Source: Sphingomonas sp. KR3-1 (GTDB lineage Bacteria; Pseudomonadota; Alphaproteobacteria; Sphingomonadales; Sphingomonadaceae). From it: 64,000 bases of DNA. Where the stretch lies: NCBI RefSeq assembly GCF_040049295.1, contig NZ_JBDZDQ010000003.1:496001-560000 (forward strand). Direction: 5' to 3'. A model generated the notes under the pieces. It made no database searches. It was given only the letters and a program-made list of their open reading frames with translations, and was not told the DNA's origin. The position numbers were made by a program, and so were the translations under genes. This document shows, piece after piece, positions 56,340 to 64,000 of the stretch. Position 1 is the first letter of the stretch. Each line of letters starts with the position of its first letter.

Positions 56340-56342
56340 CAT

Positions 56343-56671
56343 CCCTCTCCCATGCTTATCTTATGATAGCGCTACCATAGCCAAGCCGCACGCAGGCGCA
56401 ATGGGCGATCTGCTGATCGGCGATGTGCGGAAAGGGGTGCCACCGGTCGGGAAGCGGGTGGCCCCAGTATAGGGCCGGGCGGCGCAAAGAGGGATCAAAG
56501 ACGCCGCCCGGAGGCCTCGAGTGTTGCATCCCCCCGAGCCCATGCCGCCACCATAGCCAAATCGGAGTCCGACACAATCCGGAAACATACAGTAGCGCGG
56601 TGGGACACAGATCGCCGATTGCGCGCCTTGCAAGCGCGGCTTACGCCACCGCCAGACGATAAGGAATCTCC
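56343..56671. other. Divergent intergenic region, fusion gene / M1 aminopeptidase
   Basis: It contains the palindromic operator at 56364-56377 and a longer imperfect hairpin (ccgggcggcg at 56475-56484 with cgccgcccgg at 56502-56511, 17-base loop, no T-tract). The phrase ccatagccaa occurs twice, near 56375 and 56552. Ribosome-binding purines (aaggaatct) precede the aminopeptidase. No coding frame in it is credible. Confidence 0.6.
56364..56377. promoter_or_regulatory. LacI/GalR-family operator-like palindrome
   Basis: TGATAGCGCTACCA is a near-perfect palindrome with the central CG and TAGCGCTA core typical of LacI-family operators; similar boxes occur before carbohydrate-use genes in Caulobacter and xanthomonads. 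It lies 22 bases before the 56342 ATG of the SGNH-deacetylase gene, a position where a bound repressor would block transcription. No LacI-family gene is in this window. Confidence 0.65.
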
Positions 56672-59281
56672 ATGCGCGCGCTTGCCTTTGCCCTCGCCCT
56701 TACCCTGCCTGCCACTGCCTTCGCCCAGGACGCCCAGCCCACCGGCAAGCTGCCCGATACGGTGAAGCCCCTCGCCTATCGGCTCGACCTGACGATCATC
56801 CCCGAGAACCCGCGCTTCAGCGGCCACACCGAGATCGACGTGCAGCTGAACAAGGCCGCGCAGACCGTGTGGATGCACGGCCGCGGGCTGAACATGACCA
56901 AGGCGGTGGCGATCGTGGGCGGCAAGGCCATCCCGGTCACCTTCACCCAGAAGAGCCCCTATGGCCTGGCGCAGCTCGACTTCGGCAAGACCGTGCAGCC
57001 GGGCAAGGTCACGCTGAAGTTCGATTATGACGCACCCTTCGGCGGCGGCGCATCGGGCCCGTACCGGATCAACGTGGCGGGCACCTGGTATGCCTGGACC
57101 CAGTTCGAATCGATCGACGCGCGCGCCGCCTTCCCGGGCTTCGACGAGCCGGGCTACAAGACGCCCTTCACCGTCTCGCTCACCACCAAGCCGGGCTTCG
57201 TCGCGCTCAGCAACGCGCCCGAGACGGGCAAGCCGACCAAGGCCGGCAAGCTGGAGAAGCACCGCTTCATCGCCACCAAGCCGCTGCCGACCTATCTGGT
57301 CGCCTTCGTCGTCGGCCCGTTCGCCACGGTGCAGACCAAGGTCGCCGCCACGCCCGAGCGCAAGACCCCGCTCCCGCTGCGCATCGTCGGCACCCAGCCG
57401 AACAAGGACCAGATGCAGTTCGCCGCGGACAATTCTGGGCCGATCGTCGCGCTGCTCGAGAAATATTTCGGCCAGCCCTTCCCCTTCCCCAAGCTCGACC
57501 AGATCGGCTCGCCGGTGATGCCGGGCGCGATGGAGAATGCGGGCGCCGACATCTATGGCGACGGCATCCTGTTCGTCGACGAGAAGGACGCGACCTCGTC
57601 CAAGCAGACCTTCGGCATGGTCGTGGCGCACGAGCTTTCGCACCAGTGGTTCGGCGATCTCGTCACCCCCGCCTGGTGGGACGATATCTGGCTGAACGAG
57701 AGCTTCGCCAACTGGATGGGCTACCGGATCGGCAATGAATGGCGCCCGGACCTGGACATCGGCGTCGACGCGATCTCGGAAGGCTTCGAGGCGATGGACC
57801 TCGACGCGCTCGTCGCCGGCCGCCCGATCCACCAGCACATCACCAACGACGCCGATGTCGATGCGGCGTTCGACCAGATCACCTATGGCAAGGGCGGCCA
57901 GGTCGTCGGGATGATCGCGGCCTATATGGGCGATGAGAAGTTCCGCGACGGCGTGCGCTTGCACATGAAGCGCCATGAATATGGCAACGCCTCGACCGAG
58001 CAGTTCTTCGGATCGCTGGCCGATGCCGCGCACGATCCGCGCGTGCTCGCCTCGCTGAAGAGCTTCGTCGACCAGCAGGGCGTGCCGGTCGTGACCTTCC
58101 ACCGCGAGAATGGCGGCCTGACCGCGACGCAGCAGCGCTTCGCCTATTTCGGCACCAACGCGCCGGCCCAGCAATGGGTGGTACCGCTCTGCATCCGCCA
58201 GGGCGATGCCAAGAACTGCATGCTGCTCGACACGCCGAGCGCACCGGTCACGGTGAACGGCACCGGCGCAATCGTCCCCAATGCCGGCGGCTGGGGCTAT
58301 TATCGCTTCGACCTCGATCCCGCCGACTGGGACGCGCTGATCCACGCCGCGCCGAAGCTGCCGACCGGCGAGGCGCTGGCGGTGGACGACAGCCTGTGGG
58401 CGAGCTTCTATGCCGGCAAGGCCAAGGTGCCGCAGCTTGTCGCGCTGTCCCGCGCGATGGCGCAGCACCCGAAGACCAAGATGCAGCTCGACAATGGCGA
58501 GCGGCTCGCCGGCCTCGCCAAGCGCGGGCTGATCGGCCCGGCGGCGCTGCCCGGCTATCGCAAGCTGTTCGTCGAGCTCTACGGCCCGATGCTGGCGAAG
58601 ATCGGCTTCGATCCGAAGGCCGGTGCGCATGACGGCGACGATGCCGATACGCAGGAGCTGCGCGAGCAACTGGTCGGCTTCGTGGCGGATGACGGTCATG
58701 ACGCCGCGACGCGCGCCAAGCTCACCCAGGCGGCCGATGCCTGGCTGGCCGGTGACACCAAGGCGCTCGACGGCGATTTCGCGCCGCTCGCGCTCGCCGT
58801 GACGGTCGAGGATCGCGGCGTGCCCTTCGCCAAGACGCTCGCCGATGCGGCGCTGGCCGGCAAGGTGCCCGGGCTGCGCCAGGCCGCGTTCCGCGCCATC
58901 GCCTCGTCGGACAATGCAGAGGTCGCGAAATGGTATTTCACCGAGTTCAACGATCCCCGCTATTCGTCGCGTGAGCGGTTGTTCGCGGCGGCCGCCTTCA
59001 TGAACAATCCGAACACCCGCGACGCGGCGCTCGACTACATGCTCGCCCATTTCGACGAGTTCTCGAAGAGCACCGGCGGTGGCGGCATCTTCTCGGGCCG
59101 CTCGGCGCAGATGTTCAAGTCGCAGTGCACGCTTGCCGCGGCCGATACGGTGAACGCCAAGCTGCGCGGCGAAGGCGGCAGCACGCTGTCGCTCGATCGC
59201 GCGGTCGAGGGCATCCGCAACTGCGCGCGGTTCAAGGACGCCAAGGCCGGCGAAGTGACCGCCGCCTTCGCTGCGATGTGA
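56672..59281 (+). CDS. M1-family metallo-aminopeptidase, exported
   Basis: An 869-residue zinc aminopeptidase with a signal peptide (RALAFALALTLPATAFAQ), so periplasmic. The exopeptidase motif is GAMENAG. The zinc site is HELSHQWFGDLVTPAWWDDI with the third ligand in WLNESFANWMGY. A C-terminal helical ERAP1-like domain covers about residues 520-860, with two cysteine pairs plausible (LCIRQGDAKNCM and later SQCTLA...NCARF). It removes N-terminal residues from peptides. It is transcribed divergently from the fusion gene. Confidence 0.95.
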   Translation: MRALAFALALTLPATAFAQDAQPTGKLPDTVKPLAYRLDLTIIPENPRFSGHTEIDVQLNKAAQTVWMHGRGLNMTKAVAIVGGKAIPVTFTQKSPYGLAQLDFGKTVQPGKVTLKFDYDAPFGGGASGPYRINVAGTWYAWTQFESIDARAAFPGFDEPGYKTPFTVSLTTKPGFVALSNAPETGKPTKAGKLEKHRFIATKPLPTYLVAFVVGPFATVQTKVAATPERKTPLPLRIVGTQPNKDQMQFAADNSGPIVALLEKYFGQPFPFPKLDQIGSPVMPGAMENAGADIYGDGILFVDEKDATSSKQTFGMVVAHELSHQWFGDLVTPAWWDDIWLNESFANWMGYRIGNEWRPDLDIGVDAISEGFEAMDLDALVAGRPIHQHITNDADVDAAFDQITYGKGGQVVGMIAAYMGDEKFRDGVRLHMKRHEYGNASTEQFFGSLADAAHDPRVLASLKSFVDQQGVPVVTFHRENGGLTATQQRFAYFGTNAPAQQWVVPLCIRQGDAKNCMLLDTPSAPVTVNGTGAIVPNAGGWGYYRFDLDPADWDALIHAAPKLPTGEALAVDDSLWASFYAGKAKVPQLVALSRAMAQHPKTKMQLDNGERLAGLAKRGLIGPAALPGYRKLFVELYGPMLAKIGFDPKAGAHDGDDADTQELREQLVGFVADDGHDAATRAKLTQAADAWLAGDTKALDGDFAPLALAVTVEDRGVPFAKTLADAALAGKVPGLRQAAFRAIASSDNAEVAKWYFTEFNDPRYSSRERLFAAAAFMNNPNTRDAALDYMLAHFDEFSKSTGGGGIFSGRSAQMFKSQCTLAAADTVNAKLRGEGGSTLSLDRAVEGIRNCARFKDAKAGEVTAAFAAM

Positions 59282-59323
59282 GACGGGCGGTCGACCCGGC
59301 GGACAAGGCCGGGGCGACCGATC

Positions 59324-59905
59324 TCATGGCTGGGCGACGACGATATACTGCACGGACGAGCCGACGAATTGCGGCTGGTACCAGACCGATCCGCAGCGCT
59401 GGTAGGTCACCGATCCCACCACCGTGGCCGAGCAGCCCCCCGGCAGCGCCGTGACGACGGTGCCGGGCGAGACCACGACGGTGGTCGTGTGGTTGCTGCT
59501 CGCCACCGCGGCACCGACCACCGCGCCGGTGGCGAGCCCCACCGCGGCGCCGCGCGCGAAATCATGGTCGTCCCAGCCGCAGCCATAGCAGCCGCCCCCG
59601 CCATAATAGCCGCCGTGCACGTTGACGTTCCGGTTGACGTTGACGTTGTTGTTCACGTTGACGTTGCGATTGACGTTCGCGTTGCGGTTCCCATTCGCGT
59701 TGCCGCCGCGATTGATGTTGCCGCCGCCCCGGTTCGCCGGCGGGTTGATGCTGGTCCGCGAGCCGCCGCGCACCTGGCGGCCGGCGGCGCTGCCGCCCCG
59801 CGCGCCGGCGCCGCCGCCGCGGCGCTGCGTCAGCGCTTCCGGGCTGGCGGGGGGAAGCCCCGCCGCCATCAGCGTGATCGGGGCGAAGAGGATGAGGATG
59901 CTCAT
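59324..59905 (-). CDS. Asn/Gly-rich protein with NV repeats
   Basis: A 193-residue protein. A short hydrophobic N-terminus (ILILFAPITLMAAG) may be a signal. A basic Gly/Arg stretch leads into a low-complexity block of alternating Asn-Val/Arg (NRNANVNRNVNVNNNVNVNR), then GGYYGGGGCYGCGWDDHD. A glycine-zipper-like helix follows (GAAVGLATGAVVGAAVAS), and a beta C-terminus has GCSATVVGSVTYQRCG. The zipper suggests membrane association. It overlaps the DUF2092 stop by four bases, so the two are translated together. No established function. Confidence 0.8.
   Translation of the reverse strand: MSILILFAPITLMAAGLPPASPEALTQRRGGGAGARGGSAAGRQVRGGSRTSINPPANRGGGNINRGGNANGNRNANVNRNVNVNNNVNVNRNVNVHGGYYGGGGCYGCGWDDHDFARGAAVGLATGAVVGAAVASSNHTTTVVVSPGTVVTALPGGCSATVVGSVTYQRCGSVWYQPQFVGSSVQYIVVAQP
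59618..59722. repeat. Degenerate hexanucleotide tandem tract inside the Asn-rich gene
   Basis: Repeated units close to gttgacgttgac / gttgcggtt on the plus strand, encoding the NVN/NRN block. Units vary, so it is a diverged coding microsatellite rather than a clean tandem array. It is not a CRISPR: there are no unique spacers. Confidence 0.7.
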
Positions 59906-60690
59906 TGCTTGCCTCCCTTGGCGGCGATGGCCTGGCTGATCTCGATGCGCTTGGCGTCGGCCGGCGGCACGAAGGCGAACTGCGCATCGGTGAAGCTGCG
60001 CGGGGTCCAGCTGAACACCGCGTCGGTCTGGGGCTGGGCGGGGTCGTCGGTGTTGACGATCACCACCTTGCAGGGGAGCGCGGGATCGGCGCGGCGGATC
60101 CACAGCTGCCAGTCGGTGCCGGGCTGGCGGAAGGCATATTGATCGCAGACCTCGCCGCCGATCCGGTCCGCGCCGGCATAGACCGCGCTGGTCACCCCAT
60201 CGAGCCGCACGCCGCTCTCGCCCCACATCATCAGGTCGGCCATCGGCGTCTCGACGCCGAAGCGATCGGCGACCGCCTGCAGCATCGCATAGGTGGTCGG
60301 CGGTGCGGCAACGCTGGCATAATAGCCCGTCGCCGGGCCGTAGATGGTGAGCTGCTTGCCGTCATAATAGAAGCGGCGGTTGCGCCGTTCGGAATCGACA
60401 TTGACCTGCAGCCGGTTCGGGCGGCGCACCGAAGCGGTCATCGCCGAGGAGCTTTGCAGCTTCTGCCCGTTGTCGAGCACTTCCTCGGTGGTCATGTCCG
60501 CGCGCAGCTCGAAGCTGTCGATCGCCTTGAGCGCGTTCGCCATGCGGCCAAGCGCGCCCTGGATCTCGGTGTCCACCACCGGCGCGGCAGCGGGTTTGGC
60601 GGCCTTCTTGCCCTGCGCCAGCGCGGGCGCGGCGAGCACCAGCGCCGCGAGACCGCACCAGGCTGCGGCCCGTCGACTTGTGTAGAACAT
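59902..60690 (-). CDS. DUF2092-domain exported protein
   Basis: A 262-residue protein with a signal peptide (AAAWCGLAALVLAAPALAQ). The DUF2092 domain follows (MANALKAIDSFELRADMTTE, SVRRPNRLQVNVDSERRNRR, YDGKQLTIYGPATGYYASVA, ADPALPCKVVIVNTDDPAQP). The fold is LolA/LolB-like (half-barrel), often lipid-binding, but no function is proved. The ATG at 60690 has gggagatcgtc upstream. It is the first gene of a two-gene unit with the Asn-rich protein. Confidence 0.88.
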   Translation of the reverse strand: MFYTSRRAAAWCGLAALVLAAPALAQGKKAAKPAAAPVVDTEIQGALGRMANALKAIDSFELRADMTTEEVLDNGQKLQSSSAMTASVRRPNRLQVNVDSERRNRRFYYDGKQLTIYGPATGYYASVAAPPTTYAMLQAVADRFGVETPMADLMMWGESGVRLDGVTSAVYAGADRIGGEVCDQYAFRQPGTDWQLWIRRADPALPCKVVIVNTDDPAQPQTDAVFSWTPRSFTDAQFAFVPPADAKRIEISQAIAAKGGKQ

Positions 60691-60783
60691 GACGATCTCC
60701 CGAAAAGCCCGCCTGTTAGACCTCGGGGAGCGAGGCGGCGCCATCGGGGCGAACCCGCCTCAGCGGGTGGGGATAACCCGCAG

Positions 60784-62400
60784 CTAGGCAGCCGCCAGCT
60801 TGAAGTCCTTGTACTGGGCACGGATCGCGGTCTTGAGCAGCTTGCCGGTGGCGGTATGCGGCAGGCTGTCGACGAAATGGACCTCGTCGGGCAGCCACCA
60901 TTTGGCGACATGCCGGGCGAGGTGCGCCTGCACCTGCTCGGCGGTCACGTCGCTGCCGGGCTTGCGCACGACGAGCAGGATCGGCCGCTCCTCCCATTTC
61001 GGATGATGGACGCCGATCGCCGCCGCCTCGGCCACGCCGGGACAGCCGACCGCGGCATTCTCGAGATCGACCGAGCTGATCCACTCGCCGCCCGACTTGA
61101 TCACATCCTTGGCGCGATCGGTGATCTGCATCGTGCCGTCCGGATGGAGCAAGGCGACGTCGCCGGTATCGAACCAGTTGTCGGCATCGACCGCGGGTTC
61201 GTCCGCCTTGAAATAGCGCTCGACGATCCACGGCCCGCGCACCTGCAGCCGGCCCGAGCTCTTGCCGTCACGCGGCTGGACCACGCCCTCGTCGTCGACC
61301 ACGCGCAGCTCGACGCCGAAGGGCACCTTGCCCTGCTTGGTGACCTGGTCGACCTGCTGCTCGAAGCTCAGCTCGTCCCAGTCCCAGGAGGGCGCGCCCA
61401 TCGTGCCGATCGGCGAGGTCTCGGTCATGCCCCAGGCATGGTTTACCCTTATGCCCATCTTCATCAGCCGTTCGATCATCGCGCGCGGCGCGGCCGAGCC
61501 GCCGATGGTGACGATCTTGAGATATTTGGGCTCCGCGCCGGTCGCGTCCATGTGCTGGAACATCGCGAACCACACGGTGGGCACGCCGGCGGTGTGCGTC
61601 ACCTTCTCGCGGTTCATCAGGTCGCACAGCACCAGCGGATCGTTGACCGCGGAGAAGACGAACTTGATCCCTGCCGCCGCGCCGGCCCAGGGCAGGCCCC
61701 AGCCGACCGCGTGGAACATCGGCACGATCGGCATCGCCACCGCGCGGGCGGAAAGATCGAACACGTCGGGCTGCAGCTCGGCGAGCGCGTGGATCATCGT
61801 CGAGCGATGCGAATAGACCACACCCTTGGGATTGCCGGTGGTGCCGCTGGTGTAGCAGATCATGCAGGGCTCGCGCTCGTCGCCGGTCACCCAGTCGTAA
61901 TTGCCGTCCTCGGCCGCGAGCAGCGCCTCGAACCCGTCCGGGCCGTCGGTGCCTGTCCCGGACTCCGTTCCGGGATCGAAGCAGACATAATGCTCGATCG
62001 TCGTCCAGTGCGGCTTCAATCGCTCGACCAGCGGCGCGAAGGCGCGGTCGTAGAAGAGGACCTTGTCCTCGGCGTGGTTGGCGATGAAGACCAGCTGGTC
62101 GTCGAACAGGCGCGGATTGATCGTGTGGATCAGCCCGCCCATGCCGGCGGCGCCGTACCAGGCGACGAGATGGCGGCCATGGTTCATCGCCAGCGTGGCG
62201 ACGCGGTCGCCCTTCTTCAGCCCGAGCCGCTCGAGCGCCTGCGCCAGCTTCTTCGCATCGCGGGCGATCCCGGCCCAGGTGGTGCGCGTCTCGCTGCCAT
62301 CGGCCCAGCGGGTGACGATCTCGCGCCCCCAATGCTCGCGTGCCGCATGATCGAGCAACGTCGTCACGCGCAGTTCGAAATCCTGCATCCCGCCCAGCAT
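60784..62400 (-). CDS. Medium/long-chain acyl-CoA synthetase (AMP-dependent ligase)
   Basis: A 538-residue ANL-superfamily enzyme that activates a carboxylic acid as acyl-AMP and then CoA thioester. The P-loop is [20 protein letters not shown]5 is [12 protein letters not shown]7 [10 protein letters not shown]8 [15 protein letters not shown], and A10 the catalytic Lys in [14 protein letters not shown]. The start at 62400 gives [15 protein letters not shown], close to the AlkK/FadD13-like group, and has ggag eight bases upstream; an ATG at 62412 is also in frame. Chain-length preference is not determinable. Confidence 0.93.
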   Translation of the reverse strand: MLGGMQDFELRVTTLLDHAAREHWGREIVTRWADGSETRTTWAGIARDAKKLAQALERLGLKKGDRVATLAMNHGRHLVAWYGAAGMGGLIHTINPRLFDDQLVFIANHAEDKVLFYDRAFAPLVERLKPHWTTIEHYVCFDPGTESGTGTDGPDGFEALLAAEDGNYDWVTGDEREPCMICYTSGTTGNPKGVVYSHRSTMIHALAELQPDVFDLSARAVAMPIVPMFHAVGWGLPWAGAAAGIKFVFSAVNDPLVLCDLMNREKVTHTAGVPTVWFAMFQHMDATGAEPKYLKIVTIGGSAAPRAMIERLMKMGIRVNHAWGMTETSPIGTMGAPSWDWDELSFEQQVDQVTKQGKVPFGVELRVVDDEGVVQPRDGKSSGRLQVRGPWIVERYFKADEPAVDADNWFDTGDVALLHPDGTMQITDRAKDVIKSGGEWISSVDLENAAVGCPGVAEAAAIGVHHPKWEERPILLVVRKPGSDVTAEQVQAHLARHVAKWWLPDEVHFVDSLPHTATGKLLKTAIRAQYKDFKLAAA

Positions 62401-62478
62401 CCGGTTCTCCATACCGCTTTTTCGAGAGCGTAGACCGGGGAGTGCGGGGGTGTCGAGAGTTGCGCGTCGAAGCCATTC

Positions 62479-62557
62479 CGTCGTCCCGGCGAAAGCCGGG
62501 ATCGCGTGCGGCACTTTCCCGCAATTGCCTGAGATCCCGGCTTTCGCCGGGATGACG
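62479..62557. repeat. Paired type-4 palindromes between dnaE and the acyl-CoA synthetase
   Basis: Two inverted units (cgtcgtcccggcgaaagccg... and ...cccggctttcgccgggatga) about 30 bases apart, matching the single unit at 35967-35994. They lie in the 3' region of dnaE and the 5' region of the synthetase gene, both on the minus strand. Confidence 0.8.
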
Positions 62558-62563
62558 ATCTTC

Positions 62564-64000
62564 CTAAGCCGCCTCGGCCAGCTTCGCCGCGGCACTCTTC
62601 AGCGTTGCCCAGCGGATGCCGGGGACATTCTCGATCTTCTGGCGCAGCTCGCCGTCCAGGCGGAAGTCTCGGCCGAGCACCAGCTCCGCCTCGCCGCCGG
62701 CGATGCCGACGCGCACCAGCACCTCGCCGCGCCCGCCGCGCTGATCGCCGATGATGCCCGCCAGCACCGGGATGGCGCGGACGTCGTCGATCGCCACGTC
62801 GAGCACCAGCCGCGCGGTGTTCGCCAGGTTGTCGAAGCTCTGCACGCGCTTGATCGAGACGCGCGGCGTGTCTTCCCCCGCGCGCTTGTCGAGCTCGACG
62901 GTCAGCACCGCGCAGCCGCCCTCGCGCGCGCAGCGCTCCAGGTCGGGGACGGCGCTGTCCTCGAAACAGGTCGCGATGGTCTGCGCCGATTTGTCCGAGA
63001 TCGTCGCCATCATGTACTTGTTGCCGCGCGCCGAGGTGCGCGGGCGGCAATCCTCGATCAGCGCCGCGATCGTCGCGCCGACGCGAGTGCCGGGCGGGAT
63101 GTCGATCTCGCCCAAAGTCGCGATCTCGCGCGCGCCGAAGGTCCTGGCGAGGTGCTGGAAGCGGTCGAGCGGGTGCGCCGAGAAATAATAGCCGAAGGCG
63201 TCGCGCTCGGCGCCGATCCGATCGGCCAGCGACCAGTGCGCGCTCTGCGGCAGCTGGATCGCGCCGCCGCTCGGCTCGGATTCGCCGAACAGGCCGCCCT
63301 GCCCGCTGGTCTTGTTCTGCCAGGTGCGCTGCGCCACTGCGAGGATCGTCTCCGCCGCGGCGAACACACCCGCACGATTGTCGTCGAGGCTGTCGAACGC
63401 CCCGGCGCCGGCCAGCGTCTCGACCTGGCGCTTGTTGATCAGCCGCGGATCGACGCGCTTGGCGAAGTCGTCGAGCGACTTGAAGCTGCCCCGCTCCTCG
63501 CGCTCCTCGACCAGCAGCTCCATCGCGCGCTCGCCCACGCCCTTGAGCGCCCCCAGCGCATAGCGCACCGCCAGCCCGTCCTCGGTCTTCTCGACGAAGA
63601 AATCGCCTTCGCTGCAATTGATCTCGGGGCCAAGGCACTTCACGCCGAGGCGCTTCATGTCGTCGGCGAAGATCGCCAGCTTGTCGGTCTGGTGGATGTC
63701 GTACGCCATCGAGGCGGCGAAGAATTCGTGTGGATAATGCGCCTTCAGCCACGCCGTCTGATAGGCGAGCAGCGCATAGGCGGCGGCGTGCGACTTGTTG
63801 AAGCCATAGCCGGCGAACTTGTCGATCAAGTCGAACAGCTCGTTGGCCTTGGCTGGCTTGATGCCGTTATGCTCGGCGCAGCCCTTCACGAAGGTCTCGC
63901 GCTGGGCGTCCATCTCCGCCTTGATCTTCTTGCCCATCGCGCGGCGCAGCATGTCTGCGCCGCCGAGGCTGTAGCCCGCCAGGATCTGGGCGGCCTGCAT
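62564..64000 (-). CDS. dnaE: DNA polymerase III alpha subunit, C-terminal part (5' end outside window)
   Basis: The last 478 residues of the replicative polymerase. Visible are the end of the fingers (ILAGYSLGGADMLRRAMGKK, LIDKFAGYGFNKSHAAAYAL) and the tandem HhH region (ALGALKGVGERAMELLVEE, RLINKRQVETLAGAGAFDSL). An OB-fold domain (TRVGATIAALIEDCRPRTSA) and the C-terminal tau-binding part ending ATLKSAAAKLAEAA follow. The beta-clamp-binding motif is plausibly QGGLFGE. The polymerase active-site aspartates lie outside the window. Confidence 0.97.
   Translation of the reverse strand: MQAAQILAGYSLGGADMLRRAMGKKIKAEMDAQRETFVKGCAEHNGIKPAKANELFDLIDKFAGYGFNKSHAAAYALLAYQTAWLKAHYPHEFFAASMAYDIHQTDKLAIFADDMKRLGVKCLGPEINCSEGDFFVEKTEDGLAVRYALGALKGVGERAMELLVEEREERGSFKSLDDFAKRVDPRLINKRQVETLAGAGAFDSLDDNRAGVFAAAETILAVAQRTWQNKTSGQGGLFGESEPSGGAIQLPQSAHWSLADRIGAERDAFGYYFSAHPLDRFQHLARTFGAREIATLGEIDIPPGTRVGATIAALIEDCRPRTSARGNKYMMATISDKSAQTIATCFEDSAVPDLERCAREGGCAVLTVELDKRAGEDTPRVSIKRVQSFDNLANTARLVLDVAIDDVRAIPVLAGIIGDQRGGRGEVLVRVGIAGGEAELVLGRDFRLDGELRQKIENVPGIRWATLKSAAAKLAEAA

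Noticed and set aside
56475..56511. Rho-independent terminator upstream of the aminopeptidase
   Set aside because: A stem exists but the loop is 17 bases and there is no T-tract. It also lies between divergent genes, where a terminator is not expected.
56495..59050. Long minus-strand frame opposite the M1 aminopeptidase
   Set aside because: Composition artefact. The plus-strand enzyme has complete zinc and GAMEN motifs.
59618..59722. CRISPR-like array
   Set aside because: Short degenerate coding repeats without unique spacers or cas genes.

Overview
The window reads as a chromosomal segment of a sphingomonad (Alphaproteobacteria, Sphingomonadales, most likely Sphingomonas or a near relative). 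The support is high GC with strong G/C third positions, alphaproteobacterial gene orders (pckA / chvI-chvG-hprK-rapZ-EIIA-ptsH, lptD-surA-pdxA-rsmA), many TTG/GTG starts, and 4-bp stop/start overlaps. It is gene-dense housekeeping sequence. I see no rRNA, tRNA, CRISPR array, insertion sequence, phage or integrase. The genus call is inference from gene content only.

Layout. 0-4.2 kb: the end of an EF-hand protein, an OmpR-type two-component pair split by a palindromic repeat, ndk and holC. 4.2-9.9 kb: an envelope/cofactor/ribosome operon (lptD, surA-like, pdxA, rsmA). 10-15.3 kb: a TPR protein, rsmB-like, purT, a TonB-C-like protein and a PAP2-type membrane enzyme. 15.5-19.2 kb: an alpha/beta hydrolase, guaB, a small unknown gene and a CitE-like lyase. 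19.2-24.6 kb: SPFH/NfeD pair, DUF885 peptidase-like protein and small unknowns. 24.7-31.6 kb: pckA divergent from chvI-chvG, then the nitrogen-type PTS regulatory genes and a SpoU methyltransferase. 31.7-45.2 kb: META-domain protein, rmuC, def, recR, fmt, truA, rlmD-like, nnr, ilvD, formylglutamate amidohydrolase-like, enoyl-CoA hydratase-like, ispE. 45.2-54.1 kb: TPR protein, ETF-QO, UDG-like, lytic transglycosylase, moaB, two tandem YbjN genes (one frameshifted), VOC protein, radical SAM protein. 54.2-64 kb: an SGNH-hydrolase/polysaccharide-deacetylase fusion behind a LacI-type operator, an M1 aminopeptidase, an Asn-rich protein with a DUF2092 partner, an acyl-CoA ligase and the 3' part of dnaE.

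The most coherent functional unit is pckA/chvI-chvG/hprK-rapZ-EIIA-ptsH, which in alphaproteobacteria ties envelope stress sensing to PTS phosphorylation state and carbon metabolism. Here the HprK homologue keeps its fold-defining flanks but every key P-loop residue is substituted, while HPr keeps both phosphorylation sites. This is the strongest candidate for a rewired system in the window.

Other points of interest are two 5'-UTR hairpins that involve ribosome-binding sites, the catalytic fusion with its operator, an abrupt composition switch inside fmt, a disrupted YbjN copy beside an intact one, and several families of intergenic palindromic repeats. All annotation comes from reading motifs and frames. 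No database search was possible, so unnamed genes stay unnamed.
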